Shown: positions 50,338 through 59,812 of the stretch, piece after piece
Numbering within the stretch: the first letter of the stretch is position 1
Layout of the letters: every line of letters begins with the position of its first letter
NCBI GenBank assembly: GCA_015075745.1
Contig: JABTTW010000001.1
Location: 2,294,001-2,358,000, forward strand
Reading direction: 5' to 3'
DNA length: 64,000 bases
DNA from: Planctomycetia bacterium
Lineage (GTDB): Bacteria; Planctomycetota; Phycisphaerae; UBA1845; UTPLA1
Position numbers and translations under genes: made by a program
The notes under the pieces: generated by a model
Database searches by the model: none
Told to the model about the DNA's origin: nothing
Seen by the model: the letters and a program-made list of their open reading frames with translations, nothing else

Positions 50338-53300
50338 ATGGGACTATGGCGCTTTAAGGTTTCCCCTGCCCCCGATCGAGCGGACCCGCTTGGCGCGAGC
50401 ACTCTCCAGATGCTGCGCGAGTTCAGCATTCGCTCAGTTCAGGCCGTTCGGTCGGCAAAACTCTTCCTCATCGAGTTCGACGGACTGGATCATTTAAGTG
50501 AGACCAAGGCAGCCCGGCGCATCGCCGACGAACTCCTGACGGACCCCGTCATCGAAACCTGTTCCTTGCTCCTCAGGGGTGATCAAATTCCCGAGGCCGA
50601 AGGGGCCTTGTCCATCGAAGTTCACCTGAAGCCCGGCGTCATGGACTCGGTGGCCCAGTCCACTGCCTTCGCCCTGGCGGATATGGGGATTACGGCGTCA
50701 AGCGTAAGAACCGCTCACCGCTTCGAGCTTTTGCCGATCCCGGATGACGCCGAACTAAGGCGCATACCCCGGCTCCTGGGGAATGACTGCATTGAAGACG
50801 TCATCGTTGGCTCGCGGCCGATCGAGCCGCCACCGTCACCCCCGATATACCGGTTTGCCCTCCGTCATATTGAGATGACCCCCCTCGCCGAGGCCGAGCT
50901 TCTCAAGCTGAGCAGAGAAGGACACCTATTCCTGTCGCTGCCCGAGATGCTCGCGATCCAGTCACATTTCAAGGCATGCGGTCGAGAGCCCACCGACATC
51001 GAACTGGAAACCCTGGCCCAGACCTGGTCGGAGCATTGCGTACACAAGACGCTCAAGAGCCCGATCCTGTATCGGGGCGAGCCGATGCCTTCGATCCACC
51101 CGCTCCAATCGGACACACCTCGCCGCGAGATTCGCTACGCCAACCTGCTCAAGGACACCATTGCCAGAGCAACGGCGGAACTGATGGCCGAAGGGCGGGG
51201 ACCGCATTGCCTGTCCGTCTTCAAGGACAACGCGGGCATCATCGCCTTCGACGACGATTGGGCCGTCGCCATTAAGGTGGAAACACATAACCATCCATCA
51301 GCCATCGAGCCTTACGGCGGCGCCGCGACGGGCGTCGGCGGCGTCATCCGCGATGTCCTCGGCTGCGGTCTCGGCGCCAAGCCCATTGCCAATACCGACG
51401 TCTTCTGCGTCGCGCAGCCCAATTGGCCGGTGGACTCGGTACCCAAGGGCGTCATTCACCCGCGCACGGTGCTTCGGGGCATCACCGCCGGTGTGCGCGA
51501 CTACGGCAACTGCATGGGCATTCCAACCGTCAACGGAGCGGTGCGGTTTGATCCGCGATACCTCGGGAACCCACTGGTCTTCTGCGGCTGCGTCGGCGTC
51601 ATCCCGCGTGATCGCATTGAGAAACAGGTGAAACCGGGCGACGCGATTGTCGTCATTGGCGGCCGCACCGGCCGCGACGGCATTCACGGCGCAACCTTCA
51701 GCAGCGCCGAACTGACCGACACGCACGAGGACGAATTCTCCCACGCCGTGCAGATCGGCAGCCCTATTGAAGAGAAAAAAGTCCTCGACCTCATCGTGCG
51801 GGCACGCGACTACAACGACGGGGGGGTTCGACGATGTTTGTTCTCCTCGATCACCGATTGCGGCGCCGGCGGGCTTTCGTCTGCGATCGGTGAGATGGCC
51901 GAGGGCCTTGGCGCCGAGGTCGATCTGGAAAAGGTGCCCCTTAAATATGCCGGGCTGCGATACGACGAAATCTGGATCAGCGAGTCGCAGGAGCGGATGG
52001 TGCTGGCGGTATCACCGGGCGACGTGGACAAACTCCTGGCCCTGGCAGAAGCGGAAGAAGTCGAAGCCACGGCAATCGGCCGCTTCACCGAAAACGGACG
52101 CCTTACGATTCGATATTGCGGTCACGTCGTCGGCGAGCTCGACTTGCGATTCCTTCATGAGGGCTTGCCCAAGAGTGAGCTCATCGCCGAATGGGAAAAG
52201 CCCGATCCTGCGGCCGGCGCATCGACCGCATCGGTTTCCGATCCTGTCGCCATAGGGGCCGAGCTGCTTCGCCGCCTGGCACAACTGAACATCGCCTCCA
52301 AGCACTGGCTCATCCATCAATATGATCACGAAGTGCAATCGCGAACGTCTGTGCGCCCACTCGTTGCAAGGCACGAAGGGCCGTCGGACGCCGCGGTCAT
52401 TCGTCCGCGATTGGACTCCGACGCCGCAGTGGCAATCGGCTGCGGACTCAATCCGGATTTGTCCGCAACCGATCCGTATTGGATGGCGATCGCGTCCATC
52501 GATGAGGCGCTGCGCAATGTCGTCTGCGTCGGCGGCGATCCGGCACGCACGGCGATCCTGGACAATTTCTGCTGGCCCCGTGTCGATAACCCAATCAACC
52601 TCGGAGCACTGGTTCGCGCATGCCAGGCCTGCTACGACATGGCCTCTGCGTACGGCCTGCCCTTTATCAGCGGTAAGGACTCGCTGAATAACGAATTCGC
52701 ATTGGATCCGGCGGATGTTGAATTGGTCCGGACCGCGGCCGCGTTGCTCGACGAAGCGGCCCCCGATTCCGATCACGTCATCGTGGACGGTCGCGTTGCC
52801 ATCCCGTATACGCTGCTGATCTCCGCCTTATCCATCGTCGATGATGTGAAACGCTGCACGACGTCTGATCTCAAGTCAGGCGGGACGCAAGTCTACCTGC
52901 TGGGTCGCCCGATGCGGCTCGGTGATTCGCCCGCCAGCCTGCCGCCTTTTGACGCGGCCACGGCGCTTCGGACTCACCTATCCGTCGCCCGACTGATCCG
53001 CGACGGCGTGGCCCTGGCGGTTCACGATGTGAGCGACGGCGGGCCGCTGACGGCGCTCGCCGAGATGTGCTTCGGCGGCTGGCGGGAATGCACGCTAAAC
53101 ACCAACGGCCTGCCGGCGGAGCAACACTTCGTCGAAGCCCCCGCCATGTATCTCGTGCAGGTATCCGACGCACGCACCGGAGATTTCGATCGAATCACCG
53201 CAGATATCGAAACGCGGCATTACGCGACCGTGAAATGCGAGGAAATTCCCGAGCCCGCCCTGGTGATGGACGTGGATAACGAAGGACATCGTCTGCCGCT

Positions 53301-53343
53301 CGATGACCTCTATCACGCTTGGCGACATCCGCTCGACTGGTAA
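50338..53343 (+). CDS. purL: Phosphoribosylformylglycinamidine synthase, PurS-PurL fusion
   Basis: This 1001-residue enzyme makes FGAM from FGAR, ATP and glutamine in purine synthesis. The synthetase core is clear: 'TLAQTWSEHCVHKTLKSPIL' with the linker His, 'VAIKVETHNHPSAIEPYGGA' and 'GVGGVIRDVLGCGLGAKPIA', later 'ITDCGAGGLSSAIGEMAEG'. About 190 residues precede the core; they resemble two PurS-like halves ('SAKLFLIEFDGLDHLSETKA', 'LSIEVHLKPGVMDSVAQSTA', 'TASSVRTAHRFEL'). No PurQ-type glutaminase domain follows, so a separate PurQ must supply ammonia. It is 250 residues longer than Bacillus-type PurL. The ATG has a poor ribosome-binding site. Confidence 0.93.
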   Translation: MGLWRFKVSPAPDRADPLGASTLQMLREFSIRSVQAVRSAKLFLIEFDGLDHLSETKAARRIADELLTDPVIETCSLLLRGDQIPEAEGALSIEVHLKPGVMDSVAQSTAFALADMGITASSVRTAHRFELLPIPDDAELRRIPRLLGNDCIEDVIVGSRPIEPPPSPPIYRFALRHIEMTPLAEAELLKLSREGHLFLSLPEMLAIQSHFKACGREPTDIELETLAQTWSEHCVHKTLKSPILYRGEPMPSIHPLQSDTPRREIRYANLLKDTIARATAELMAEGRGPHCLSVFKDNAGIIAFDDDWAVAIKVETHNHPSAIEPYGGAATGVGGVIRDVLGCGLGAKPIANTDVFCVAQPNWPVDSVPKGVIHPRTVLRGITAGVRDYGNCMGIPTVNGAVRFDPRYLGNPLVFCGCVGVIPRDRIEKQVKPGDAIVVIGGRTGRDGIHGATFSSAELTDTHEDEFSHAVQIGSPIEEKKVLDLIVRARDYNDGGVRRCLFSSITDCGAGGLSSAIGEMAEGLGAEVDLEKVPLKYAGLRYDEIWISESQERMVLAVSPGDVDKLLALAEAEEVEATAIGRFTENGRLTIRYCGHVVGELDLRFLHEGLPKSELIAEWEKPDPAAGASTASVSDPVAIGAELLRRLAQLNIASKHWLIHQYDHEVQSRTSVRPLVARHEGPSDAAVIRPRLDSDAAVAIGCGLNPDLSATDPYWMAIASIDEALRNVVCVGGDPARTAILDNFCWPRVDNPINLGALVRACQACYDMASAYGLPFISGKDSLNNEFALDPADVELVRTAAALLDEAAPDSDHVIVDGRVAIPYTLLISALSIVDDVKRCTTSDLKSGGTQVYLLGRPMRLGDSPASLPPFDAATALRTHLSVARLIRDGVALAVHDVSDGGPLTALAEMCFGGWRECTLNTNGLPAEQHFVEAPAMYLVQVSDARTGDFDRITADIETRHYATVKCEEIPEPALVMDVDNEGHRLPLDDLYHAWRHPLDW

Positions 53344-53464
53344 CGCGAACGCAGCGCTTCGAAAGACGGCCGCCCAGGCAAATACTCCTCACTGAATCCG
53401 CGGCGGCACGTCAATCGCGGATCAAGATGAGCCGGCTGTTCTGGCAGCGGGCAGGAGGTGCGTC

Positions 53465-53674
53465 ATGCTCTCGTTGAGGTCATTCCACATCTTCTTCATC
53501 GTGGTCGTCGTGGTCGCCGCGGACCTCTTCGCCGCCTGGGCGATCCGCGACTACACGACCTCGCACGACATGCTCACCCTGTTACTCGGGATTGTCGCCA
53601 TCATTGGAAGCCTGGGCCTGGTCGCCTACGGCATCTGGTTCGTCAACAAGATGAATCGCGCGAACATTCAGTAA
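53465..53674 (+). CDS. Small two-helix membrane protein
   Basis: This 69-residue protein has two hydrophobic helices ('FHIFFIVVVVVAADLFAAWA' and 'MLTLLLGIVAIIGSLGLVAY') joined by the polar loop 'IRDYTTSHD', and a basic end. An AGGAGG lies 7 bases before the ATG, one of the best ribosome-binding sites in the window, which supports translation. Similar small proteins accompany respiratory or electron-transport genes in other bacteria, but nothing here ties it to one. Function unknown. Confidence 0.7.
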   Translation: MLSLRSFHIFFIVVVVVAADLFAAWAIRDYTTSHDMLTLLLGIVAIIGSLGLVAYGIWFVNKMNRANIQ

Positions 53675-53773
53675 TCGAGGGCAAGCTCGATACGGCCTTC
53701 AACCTGAAGCCGGGCACATCCGCCGCCCCTCCGATCGGCGGATGCACCGGCAATAGTCGTGGAGTGGAACCTG

Positions 53774-54421
53774 CTATTTCTTTGTGTAGGTGATTTCGAG
53801 GCTCTGGAATTCCTTGCCATCAGGGCCGAAATCGTACACGTCGAAGCGCATCTCGGTATCGCTGACCATGCGCATTACGGACCGATTTGCCGACTTCTTC
53901 CCGGTCATTGGGTCAATGAACTCGCCTTTGTATTGGAAGGTCTTACCTGAAGCGTCACAGGTTCCGTGCGAAATAAACGGAGCCGTGCTCATCGAGTCAA
54001 CCCACACATCCGTATACTGTTTCGTTATGTTGTCGTAGCCGGTAATACTAATGCCTTGAAATGGGCCCATCGCGGCCGAATTACCGTCATAGTTCAGCAT
54101 CACATAGCGACCGCCCATGATTGACTTCCACGTGGCCGTGCCTTGTCCCTCGTTCGGCTTGTCGTCCGGTCTCATCCAGAACTTCGCCTTCGCCGACCAT
54201 GTGCCGACCAGTTTCATCAGGTGCTTGTGGTGCTCGCCCGGGGATGTTGCCTTTATCCGCGCCTCCATCATCTTCTGTTCCTCCGGGCTCATCTTTGGCT
54301 GATCGCCCTTTTCTTCCGAGACGACCCGCGTTGTCACCGTCGCCGTCACCGCGACCAGCGCCATCGCCGCCAATGCGATACGCCAGCGAGCCCCTTGTGT
54401 TGTCCGCTTGAATTCCGTCAT
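53774..54421 (-). CDS. Secreted DUF1579-domain protein
   Basis: This 215-residue protein has an N-terminal signal sequence ('IALAAMALVAVTATVTTRVV') and a DUF1579 domain (residues ~60-210). The DUF is recognised by 'HLMKLVGTWSAKAKFWMRPD', 'ATWKSIMGGRYVMLNYDG', 'GISITGYDNITKQYTDVWVD' and the end 'EFQSLEITYTKK'. DUF1579 proteins are lipocalin-like barrels of unknown function, common in planctomycetes. The start is preceded by a TTGACA promoter about 125 bases upstream. Confidence 0.85.
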   Translation of the reverse strand: MTEFKRTTQGARWRIALAAMALVAVTATVTTRVVSEEKGDQPKMSPEEQKMMEARIKATSPGEHHKHLMKLVGTWSAKAKFWMRPDDKPNEGQGTATWKSIMGGRYVMLNYDGNSAAMGPFQGISITGYDNITKQYTDVWVDSMSTAPFISHGTCDASGKTFQYKGEFIDPMTGKKSANRSVMRMVSDTEMRFDVYDFGPDGKEFQSLEITYTKK

Positions 54422-54883
54422 GACCATACCCTTTCGAAATGACTAACCGCCGCCATGCGTCTGCCCCGACCCACGCGGCCGGTCGCCATTAACAGCGCAT
54501 CGCGATCAAGCCGCTTCCCCCCACACGAAGCGGCCACGGTCATTCAGACCAAACAATAACCAAACATTGACGGGGTTGTCAAGCGCGTTTTCGATAGCGG
54601 TCTGGCGGGCATTTTCTGCGATCGGTTGGCCCGTGGCGCGCTGGGTTGGCGTCGATTGGGCGCGACAAGCAAATCGGCGATTCCTGCGCCTCACCCCTGG
54701 GGCGCGCGGCCTACTCGCACTCCGAACCCTGAGCAAGCGAAGCGGATAAGCGCCCGTCGCCCTCGACTAAAAGGGGCCGAATCAAAGCAAGCGCAGGTAA
54801 GTGTTTCGGTGAATCCTCCCCAATTCGAAACCGATGTATACCCTCAAGGTCCGCATAGATTACCTATTCCGGAGAATCCAACC
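54422..54883. other. Divergent spacer between DUF1579 and nhaD genes
   Basis: About 460 bases. One good promoter candidate on the minus strand (entry below). The frame extending the antiporter upstream through this region shows no conserved sequence and is not accepted. Nothing else seen. Confidence 0.45.
54553..54582 (-). promoter_or_regulatory. Candidate promoter for the DUF1579 gene
   Basis: A perfect TTGACA (minus strand, 54577-54582) and TATTGT (54553-54558) are separated by 18 bases. The leader would be about 125 bases. Confidence 0.55.
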
Positions 54884-56287
54884 GTGTTCACTCTCCTCGC
54901 TGAGACCGCTTCGCACACAGAGCATGCAACACACGTACCTGGTCTGGCCTGGGTCGCGCCATTCGTTGCCCTGCTCTTGTGCATCGCCGTCCTGCCGCTC
55001 ATCCACAAGACTGAACATTGGTGGCATCACAACAAGAACAAGCTCATCGTTGCTCTGGCCCTCGGATTGGTCACGCTCGCCTATTACCAGTTTCGCGGCT
55101 ACGGCTTCGGCCACGGCGAACACGCCGCCTCGCCGGGCTTTTCAACGGTTCTGTCGGTCCTCGACCATGCCGTCCTCGCCGAGTTTATCCCATTCATATC
55201 GCTGCTCTTTAGTCTGTACGTCATCTCCGGCGGCATCTGCGTCAAGGGAGACATCCCCGCGCATCCCATGACGAACGTCGCCTTCCTCGCCATCGGCGGC
55301 GTTATCGCCAGCCTCGTTGGAACAACCGGCGCGTCGATGCTCCTGATACGTCCGCTCCTGGCGACGAACTCCGAGCGCAAGCATATTGTTCACACGGTCA
55401 TTTTCTTCATCTTCATCGTAAGCAATGTCGGGGGCTGTTTGCTGCCCATCGGCGATCCGCCGCTGTTTCTCGGATTCCTCAAGGGCGTGCCGTTTCTCTG
55501 GACCCTTAACCTCTGGAAGGAATGGGCCGTCTGCCTCGGCGCCCTGCTGGTCATCTACTACTTCTGGGACATGGCGGCCTATCGCAAAGAAGAGAAGCGC
55601 GACATTCAGCGCGACGAAACCCAGGTCCAGAAGATTCGCATCGAGGGAAAGATCAACTTCCTCTTCCTCGGTGGCGTCGTTCTTGCCACGGCTCTGCTCG
55701 ACAGCAGCAAGCCGGTCCCCGGCACGAACTACACGCCCTTTCCCTTCCTTCGCGAGATCGTCCAGAACGCATTTGTGTTGCTCTCTCTTGTGATGACGGG
55801 CAAAAGCGTGCGCAAGGACAACAACTTCAGCTACACCGCCATCCTCGAAGTTGCGTGTCTCTTCATTGGCATCTTCATCTGCATGCAGGTGCCGATCGAA
55901 ATCCTGAATGCCAAGGGCGCCAGCCTCGGCATCGATACGCCGACCAAGTTCTTCTGGGCCACGGGAATGCTCTCCAGTTTCCTCGATAACGCCCCGACCT
56001 ATGTTGTCTTCTTCGAAACCGCCAATGCCCTGACCCACGTCCACGAGCCGGGCACAACAATCCAGCTCATCACCGGGCAGATCATTCAGCTCGACCATCT
56101 CGTGGCAATTTCCATCGGCGCGGTTTTCATGGGAGCGAACACCTACATCGGCAACGGCCCGAACTTCATGGTCAAGTCCATCGCCGAACACGCCGGCGTG
56201 AAAATGCCCAGCTTCTTCGGCTACATGGCCTATAGTTGCTGCATCCTCATGCCGCTGTTCATTGCGCTCACTTTCATCTTTCTCTGA
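54884..56287 (+). CDS. NhaD-type sodium:proton antiporter (IT superfamily)
   Basis: This integral membrane protein has about 467 residues and about 12 helices. Motifs such as 'AFLAIGGVIASLVGTTGASM', 'SNVGGCLLPIGDPPLFLGFL' (the GDPP motif) and 'GMLSSFLDNAPTYVVFFETA' are typical of NhaD/ArsB/CitM-type ion transporters that exchange Na+ for H+ or transport oxyanions. The GTG at 54884 follows GGAGAA by 7 bases and starts at the conserved first helix; the longer frame is low complexity. Substrate is inferred from the family only. Confidence 0.82.
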   Translation: MFTLLAETASHTEHATHVPGLAWVAPFVALLLCIAVLPLIHKTEHWWHHNKNKLIVALALGLVTLAYYQFRGYGFGHGEHAASPGFSTVLSVLDHAVLAEFIPFISLLFSLYVISGGICVKGDIPAHPMTNVAFLAIGGVIASLVGTTGASMLLIRPLLATNSERKHIVHTVIFFIFIVSNVGGCLLPIGDPPLFLGFLKGVPFLWTLNLWKEWAVCLGALLVIYYFWDMAAYRKEEKRDIQRDETQVQKIRIEGKINFLFLGGVVLATALLDSSKPVPGTNYTPFPFLREIVQNAFVLLSLVMTGKSVRKDNNFSYTAILEVACLFIGIFICMQVPIEILNAKGASLGIDTPTKFFWATGMLSSFLDNAPTYVVFFETANALTHVHEPGTTIQLITGQIIQLDHLVAISIGAVFMGANTYIGNGPNFMVKSIAEHAGVKMPSFFGYMAYSCCILMPLFIALTFIFL

Positions 56288-56503
56288 TTCGGGGCACGCC
56301 GCGGCGCGCCGTCGATGGAAGCGAAAATCGCCACAAGCGGGGCGGCAGTCCGCCTTCATGCCCGTCCCACGATTCTTGCAAACGCACAATCCCCGTGCCT
56401 GCGGGCACAAAAACGGCGGTGGGGCGTGTTTCCACCTCTGTTTTGGTTGTTTAGTGTCCGTGCCGGGGATACGATAAGTATCTTTGGATTCGGAGGTTGG
56501 AAA

Positions 56504-58525
56504 GTGTTTGATCGACTGCCCACGCGCATTGGGGTCGGGGCGTTTGTGCTCCTGAACTTCTGTCAGATTGCGGCTGCCGCGGGCCCGGACGTCATCGTCG
56601 GCGAACTCCAAGTGATCATGCGCTGGGGACGTGTCGGGGGCATCACCGGCTACTCTTTCGGCACGGTCTCGTGCAACATTGGCGACACCCCCCTCCTCTG
56701 GATCGCGGAGACAAATCAGCACCCGGTCATCGCCCAGAACATGTATCGATTGAAGGGCGGCCAATTCGAGCAGATCGGCATGGCATGGCTCAAGCACGCC
56801 TTCGCCTCCACGAATGAATCCGGCGTTTGCGCTACCTGCCAGGATCCCGGCACGAGTGATCTTTTGGGCGTAGGATGTAATGATCCCTACGGGGCCGGGC
56901 TCAACGGAAACCAGATCATCCTCGGGCCCCGTTCGGAGGTGAACGCGGCAACCGGGGCATTTCCATATCCCTTCACGAATTACCCACACACTTTGATCAT
57001 CGATAAGCGCCTTCAGGTGCGCGACGAAGACATCAATCCGGCACTCAACGCTGGCGCCCTTTATTTCGTCGAGGGGCACTACGTCACGCCCGACGACGCC
57101 GCCGCCGCGGGCAACGACAATAACAACGCGTCGTATCGCCGGTTTACCGTCAACGAAAACTCGACCAACGTCTTTGCCTGCACGATGACGGACACGACCG
57201 AGCGAGAGAAGTTCGGCATCCAGGCGTGGCAGGACTTCGATCCGACGGTCACGCTTGTCAACATCGACATTCCCGGCGACGGACGGCTGATACTTGGGGC
57301 GAAGGTCACCGACCTGGGCACTGGCTTCTGGAACTACGAATACGCGCTCTTCAACGCCAACTCCGATCGCAGCGTCGGCTCGTTTTCGATTCCGCTCGAT
57401 CCCGGCGCGGCGGTTCCATCGTCGGCCTTTCACGATGTCAGTTACCACAGCGGCGAGACCTATGACCCGACCGATTGGCCGGCCGGTATTGCGGGCGGCG
57501 CGATCACCTGGCAGACGACCGCGCATGGCGTGAATGCGAACGCAAACGCGCTGCGATGGTCCACCCTCTACAACTTCCGCCTCGTCACCAATGCCCCGCC
57601 GATACCAAACAGCCAGATCACCCTCGGCCTGTTTAAGCCCGGCGCACCGGCGTCGGTCGTCGTCATTGCGCCCGGCCCCGTGGATGCCCCGGTCGATTGC
57701 AACATGAACGCCATCCCCGACGCGGTCGAGATTCAGATGAATCCGGCGCTGGACTGCGACTCCAACGGAAATCTCGACGAATGCGATCCCGATTGCGACA
57801 ACAACGGCACGGCCGACGCCTGCGAGATCATTCTGAATCCGCTCTTGGACTGCAATGTCGATGGGATTCTTGACGTGTGCGAGATTCCCGTCGGCAGCCC
57901 GGCGCCGGGCGGACCTTTCTTCTGCGTCTCCGACTGCGACCCGGATTGCAACGTCAACGGCACTCCGGACAGTTGCGACATTGCCGAGATGACCAGTGCC
58001 GATTGCAACGCCAACGGCGTGCCCGACGAATGCGACATCGCCGCGATGACCAGCAACGATTGCAACGCCAACGGCGTGCCCGACGAATGCGAGATCGCCG
58101 TCGGCAGCCCCGCGCCCGGCGGGCCGTTCTTCTGCACGAGCGGCTGCGACCCGGATTGCAACGGCAACGGCGTGCCGGATGAATGCGATATCTCCAGTGG
58201 CTTCGACGGCGACTGCGACACAAACATGATCCCCGATAGCTGCGACATCGCCGGCAATCCCGGCATCGACTGCAACGCCAATGGCGTGATCGATGCATGC
58301 GGCGAAACGGATTGCAACGGCAACTCCATCCCGGACGACTGCGAGCATCCGGCCTGCCCCGGCATTCTCGTCGGCGACATGGATTGCAGCGGCGTCGTGG
58401 ACCCCGGCGACATTCCCGCCTTTGTTCAGCAGGTGCTGTCCGGCTGGCTCTCCTGTCAGGCCGATATGAACGCCGATGGGAACGTGGACGGCCTCGACGT
58501 GCAGGATTTCGTTTCCGCGATGTGA
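56504..58525 (+). CDS. Secreted DCNxNGxPD repeat protein with dockerin-like C-terminus
   Basis: This 673-residue exported protein has a GTG start at 56504 with GGAGG 7 bases before it; the signal peptide 'IGVGAFVLLNFCQIAAAAG' is cleaved near residue 30. Residues ~30-400 form a beta-rich N-terminal part with Cys residues ('VCATCQDPGTSDLLGVGCND'). Residues ~400-620 carry about ten repeats of the type 'DCNANGVPDECDIAAMTS', with Asp/Asn arranged like EF-hand or thrombospondin type-3 calcium loops and two Cys per unit. The last 50 residues contain two Asp-rich calcium loops ('GDMDCSGVVDPGDI', 'ADMNADGNVDGLDVQDFV') as in the GC-type dockerin-like anchors of planctomycetes. Probably a surface or matrix protein; the target of the dockerin-like part is unknown. 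Confidence 0.85.
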   Translation: MFDRLPTRIGVGAFVLLNFCQIAAAAGPDVIVGELQVIMRWGRVGGITGYSFGTVSCNIGDTPLLWIAETNQHPVIAQNMYRLKGGQFEQIGMAWLKHAFASTNESGVCATCQDPGTSDLLGVGCNDPYGAGLNGNQIILGPRSEVNAATGAFPYPFTNYPHTLIIDKRLQVRDEDINPALNAGALYFVEGHYVTPDDAAAAGNDNNNASYRRFTVNENSTNVFACTMTDTTEREKFGIQAWQDFDPTVTLVNIDIPGDGRLILGAKVTDLGTGFWNYEYALFNANSDRSVGSFSIPLDPGAAVPSSAFHDVSYHSGETYDPTDWPAGIAGGAITWQTTAHGVNANANALRWSTLYNFRLVTNAPPIPNSQITLGLFKPGAPASVVVIAPGPVDAPVDCNMNAIPDAVEIQMNPALDCDSNGNLDECDPDCDNNGTADACEIILNPLLDCNVDGILDVCEIPVGSPAPGGPFFCVSDCDPDCNVNGTPDSCDIAEMTSADCNANGVPDECDIAAMTSNDCNANGVPDECEIAVGSPAPGGPFFCTSGCDPDCNGNGVPDECDISSGFDGDCDTNMIPDSCDIAGNPGIDCNANGVIDACGETDCNGNSIPDDCEHPACPGILVGDMDCSGVVDPGDIPAFVQQVLSGWLSCQADMNADGNVDGLDVQDFVSAM

Positions 58526-58681
58526 CACCCCGGACCCGATGTCGAGAAGATCGATGGGGGGACTTTCCGCACGTTGCCGCCCGTGCCCCCGCCCGATCCT
58601 GCTTGGCCGATCAATTACACATCGGTACGCTCTCTTCCTTTGACGTTCCCAGACAATCACGACAGCAACTTGAGGACAGCT

Positions 58682-59356
58682 TTGATCAAGCCAACCCCCG
58701 AAGCGAATGACGTTGCCGCCGCAGGGCCGGCTATTCATGCCGAGACTCCAACGGCCGCGCCGGTCGGCAAGTGGCATTTGCATCGACGGTTGTACGATTG
58801 GGTTCTTCATTGGGCCCATACGCCGCACGGGGCCATTGCTCTTTTCCTGCTGGCCTTCGCCGAGTCCAGCTTTTTTCCCGTCCCACCGGATGTTCTGCTG
58901 ATCGCCCTGGTGCTGGGCGCCCGGCAGAAGTGGTGGAGGTTCGCCGCGACCTGCACCGTCGCCAGCGTTTTCGGCGGAATCGGCGGATATCTCATCGGTT
59001 TGGGACTCATGGACACGGTGGGGCAGAAGATCATCGCGTTTTACCATGCCGAAAAATATTACGAGCAGGTGACCGGCTGGTATCAGCAGTACGACTACTG
59101 GATCGTCTTTATCGCCGCCTTCACGCCGATCCCGTATAAGGTTTTCACCATTGCCTCGGGCGCCTTTCACATGAACGTGATCGGTTTCGCGCTTGTCTCG
59201 GTCGTCGGCCGGGGCATGAGGTTTTTCATTGTTGCCGCGCTGCTTTATAAATTCGGCCCGCCGATGCAGCGGTTTATTGATAAATATTTCAATCTGCTTT
59301 GTCTCACGTTTGTCATTCTCCTTGTCGGTGGATTCGCGGTTATCAAGCTGTTTTGA
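58682..59356 (+). CDS. VTT-domain (DedA/YqaA-like) membrane protein
   Basis: This membrane protein has about 224 residues and 4-5 helices. The VTT/SNARE-associated domain signature is present: 'FLLAFAESSFFPVPPDVLLI', 'GGIGGYLIGLGL' and 'FIAAFTPIPYKVFTIASGAF', with the acidic/proline re-entrant loops known for DedA and YqaA proteins, which flip lipid carriers such as undecaprenyl phosphate. A TTG start at 58682 with GAGGA five bases before is likely; the frame can be extended to 58574. About 150 bases separate it from the repeat-protein gene. Confidence 0.8.
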   Translation: MIKPTPEANDVAAAGPAIHAETPTAAPVGKWHLHRRLYDWVLHWAHTPHGAIALFLLAFAESSFFPVPPDVLLIALVLGARQKWWRFAATCTVASVFGGIGGYLIGLGLMDTVGQKIIAFYHAEKYYEQVTGWYQQYDYWIVFIAAFTPIPYKVFTIASGAFHMNVIGFALVSVVGRGMRFFIVAALLYKFGPPMQRFIDKYFNLLCLTFVILLVGGFAVIKLF

Positions 59357-59388
59357 CGCCGATCCTGGCCACAGGGACGACGAAAACC

Positions 59389-59458
59389 CAAGGTGACATA
59401 AGGTGACACAAGCAGTCCCCGGGCGATGGCAACTACTGTGGCGGTCATGTGTTGGGGC
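59389..59458 (-). repeat. 70-bp dispersed repeat, copy B
   Basis: This is the reverse complement of the element at 40909-40978, aligned without gaps; the 25 bases at 59389-59413 are identical to those at 40954-40978. It lies 33 bases after the VTT stop. Confidence 0.8.
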
Positions 59459-59652
59459 TGTTCGAGTTTTTGGCGGTTTTTGGTGAAATCGAAGCCCCGC
59501 GTGCTCATCGTTCGTTCCCTTCGGGACGGCCGCCGTTCTTTGCATCTCAACAAAGTCCCTCATCTCTAAATCCTTGCTCGGTGTTCGCGCCGATTGGGGG
59601 TCTGGCAGGTCGCCACATGCTCTCAACGACGGCCAGGCTGGAATGAGACGCC

Positions 59653-59678
59653 GCGCCACCCACAAGGGGTGGCGCTAC
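59653..59678 (-). repeat. REP-like palindrome with GTAG head
   Basis: On the minus strand the unit is GTAG followed by a near-perfect palindrome (GCGCCACCC/GGGTGGCGC arms, 59653-59661 and 59667-59675, 5-base loop). Same architecture as the elements behind murQ, but different stem sequence. Confidence 0.65.
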
Positions 59679-59812
59679 GGCCGGAAGCGTTTTTTTCAAT
59701 GGAAAATGCCGTTTTTCGCGATTCGCGGCAGAAACTGTGTCGGCTTGTGTACCTCCTGTGTCTCCGGCATGTGCCGGTTAACCAAGTGCTCAATAACACG
59801 GGAGATCGAACG

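Larger units (their letters stand above)
59357..59812. other. Gene-free region between the VTT gene and the S8 protease
   Basis: About 455 bases holding copy B of the 70-bp dispersed repeat and a REP-like palindrome. T-runs occur at 59690-59696 after the palindrome. The frame that extends the protease upstream to 59594 crosses these elements and is not accepted. Confidence 0.5.

Noticed and set aside
57700-58330. Regular short repeats that might be taken for a CRISPR array
   Set aside because: They are in-frame coding repeats (DCNxNGxPD), with varying sequence and no spacer structure; no cas genes are nearby.
55142-59665. 1507-codon open frame on the minus strand
   Set aside because: It lies opposite the NhaD antiporter, the repeat protein and the VTT gene, all with family motifs. 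Its Val/Ala/Asp-rich sequence mirrors the repeats of the plus-strand protein; it is a high-GC antisense artefact.
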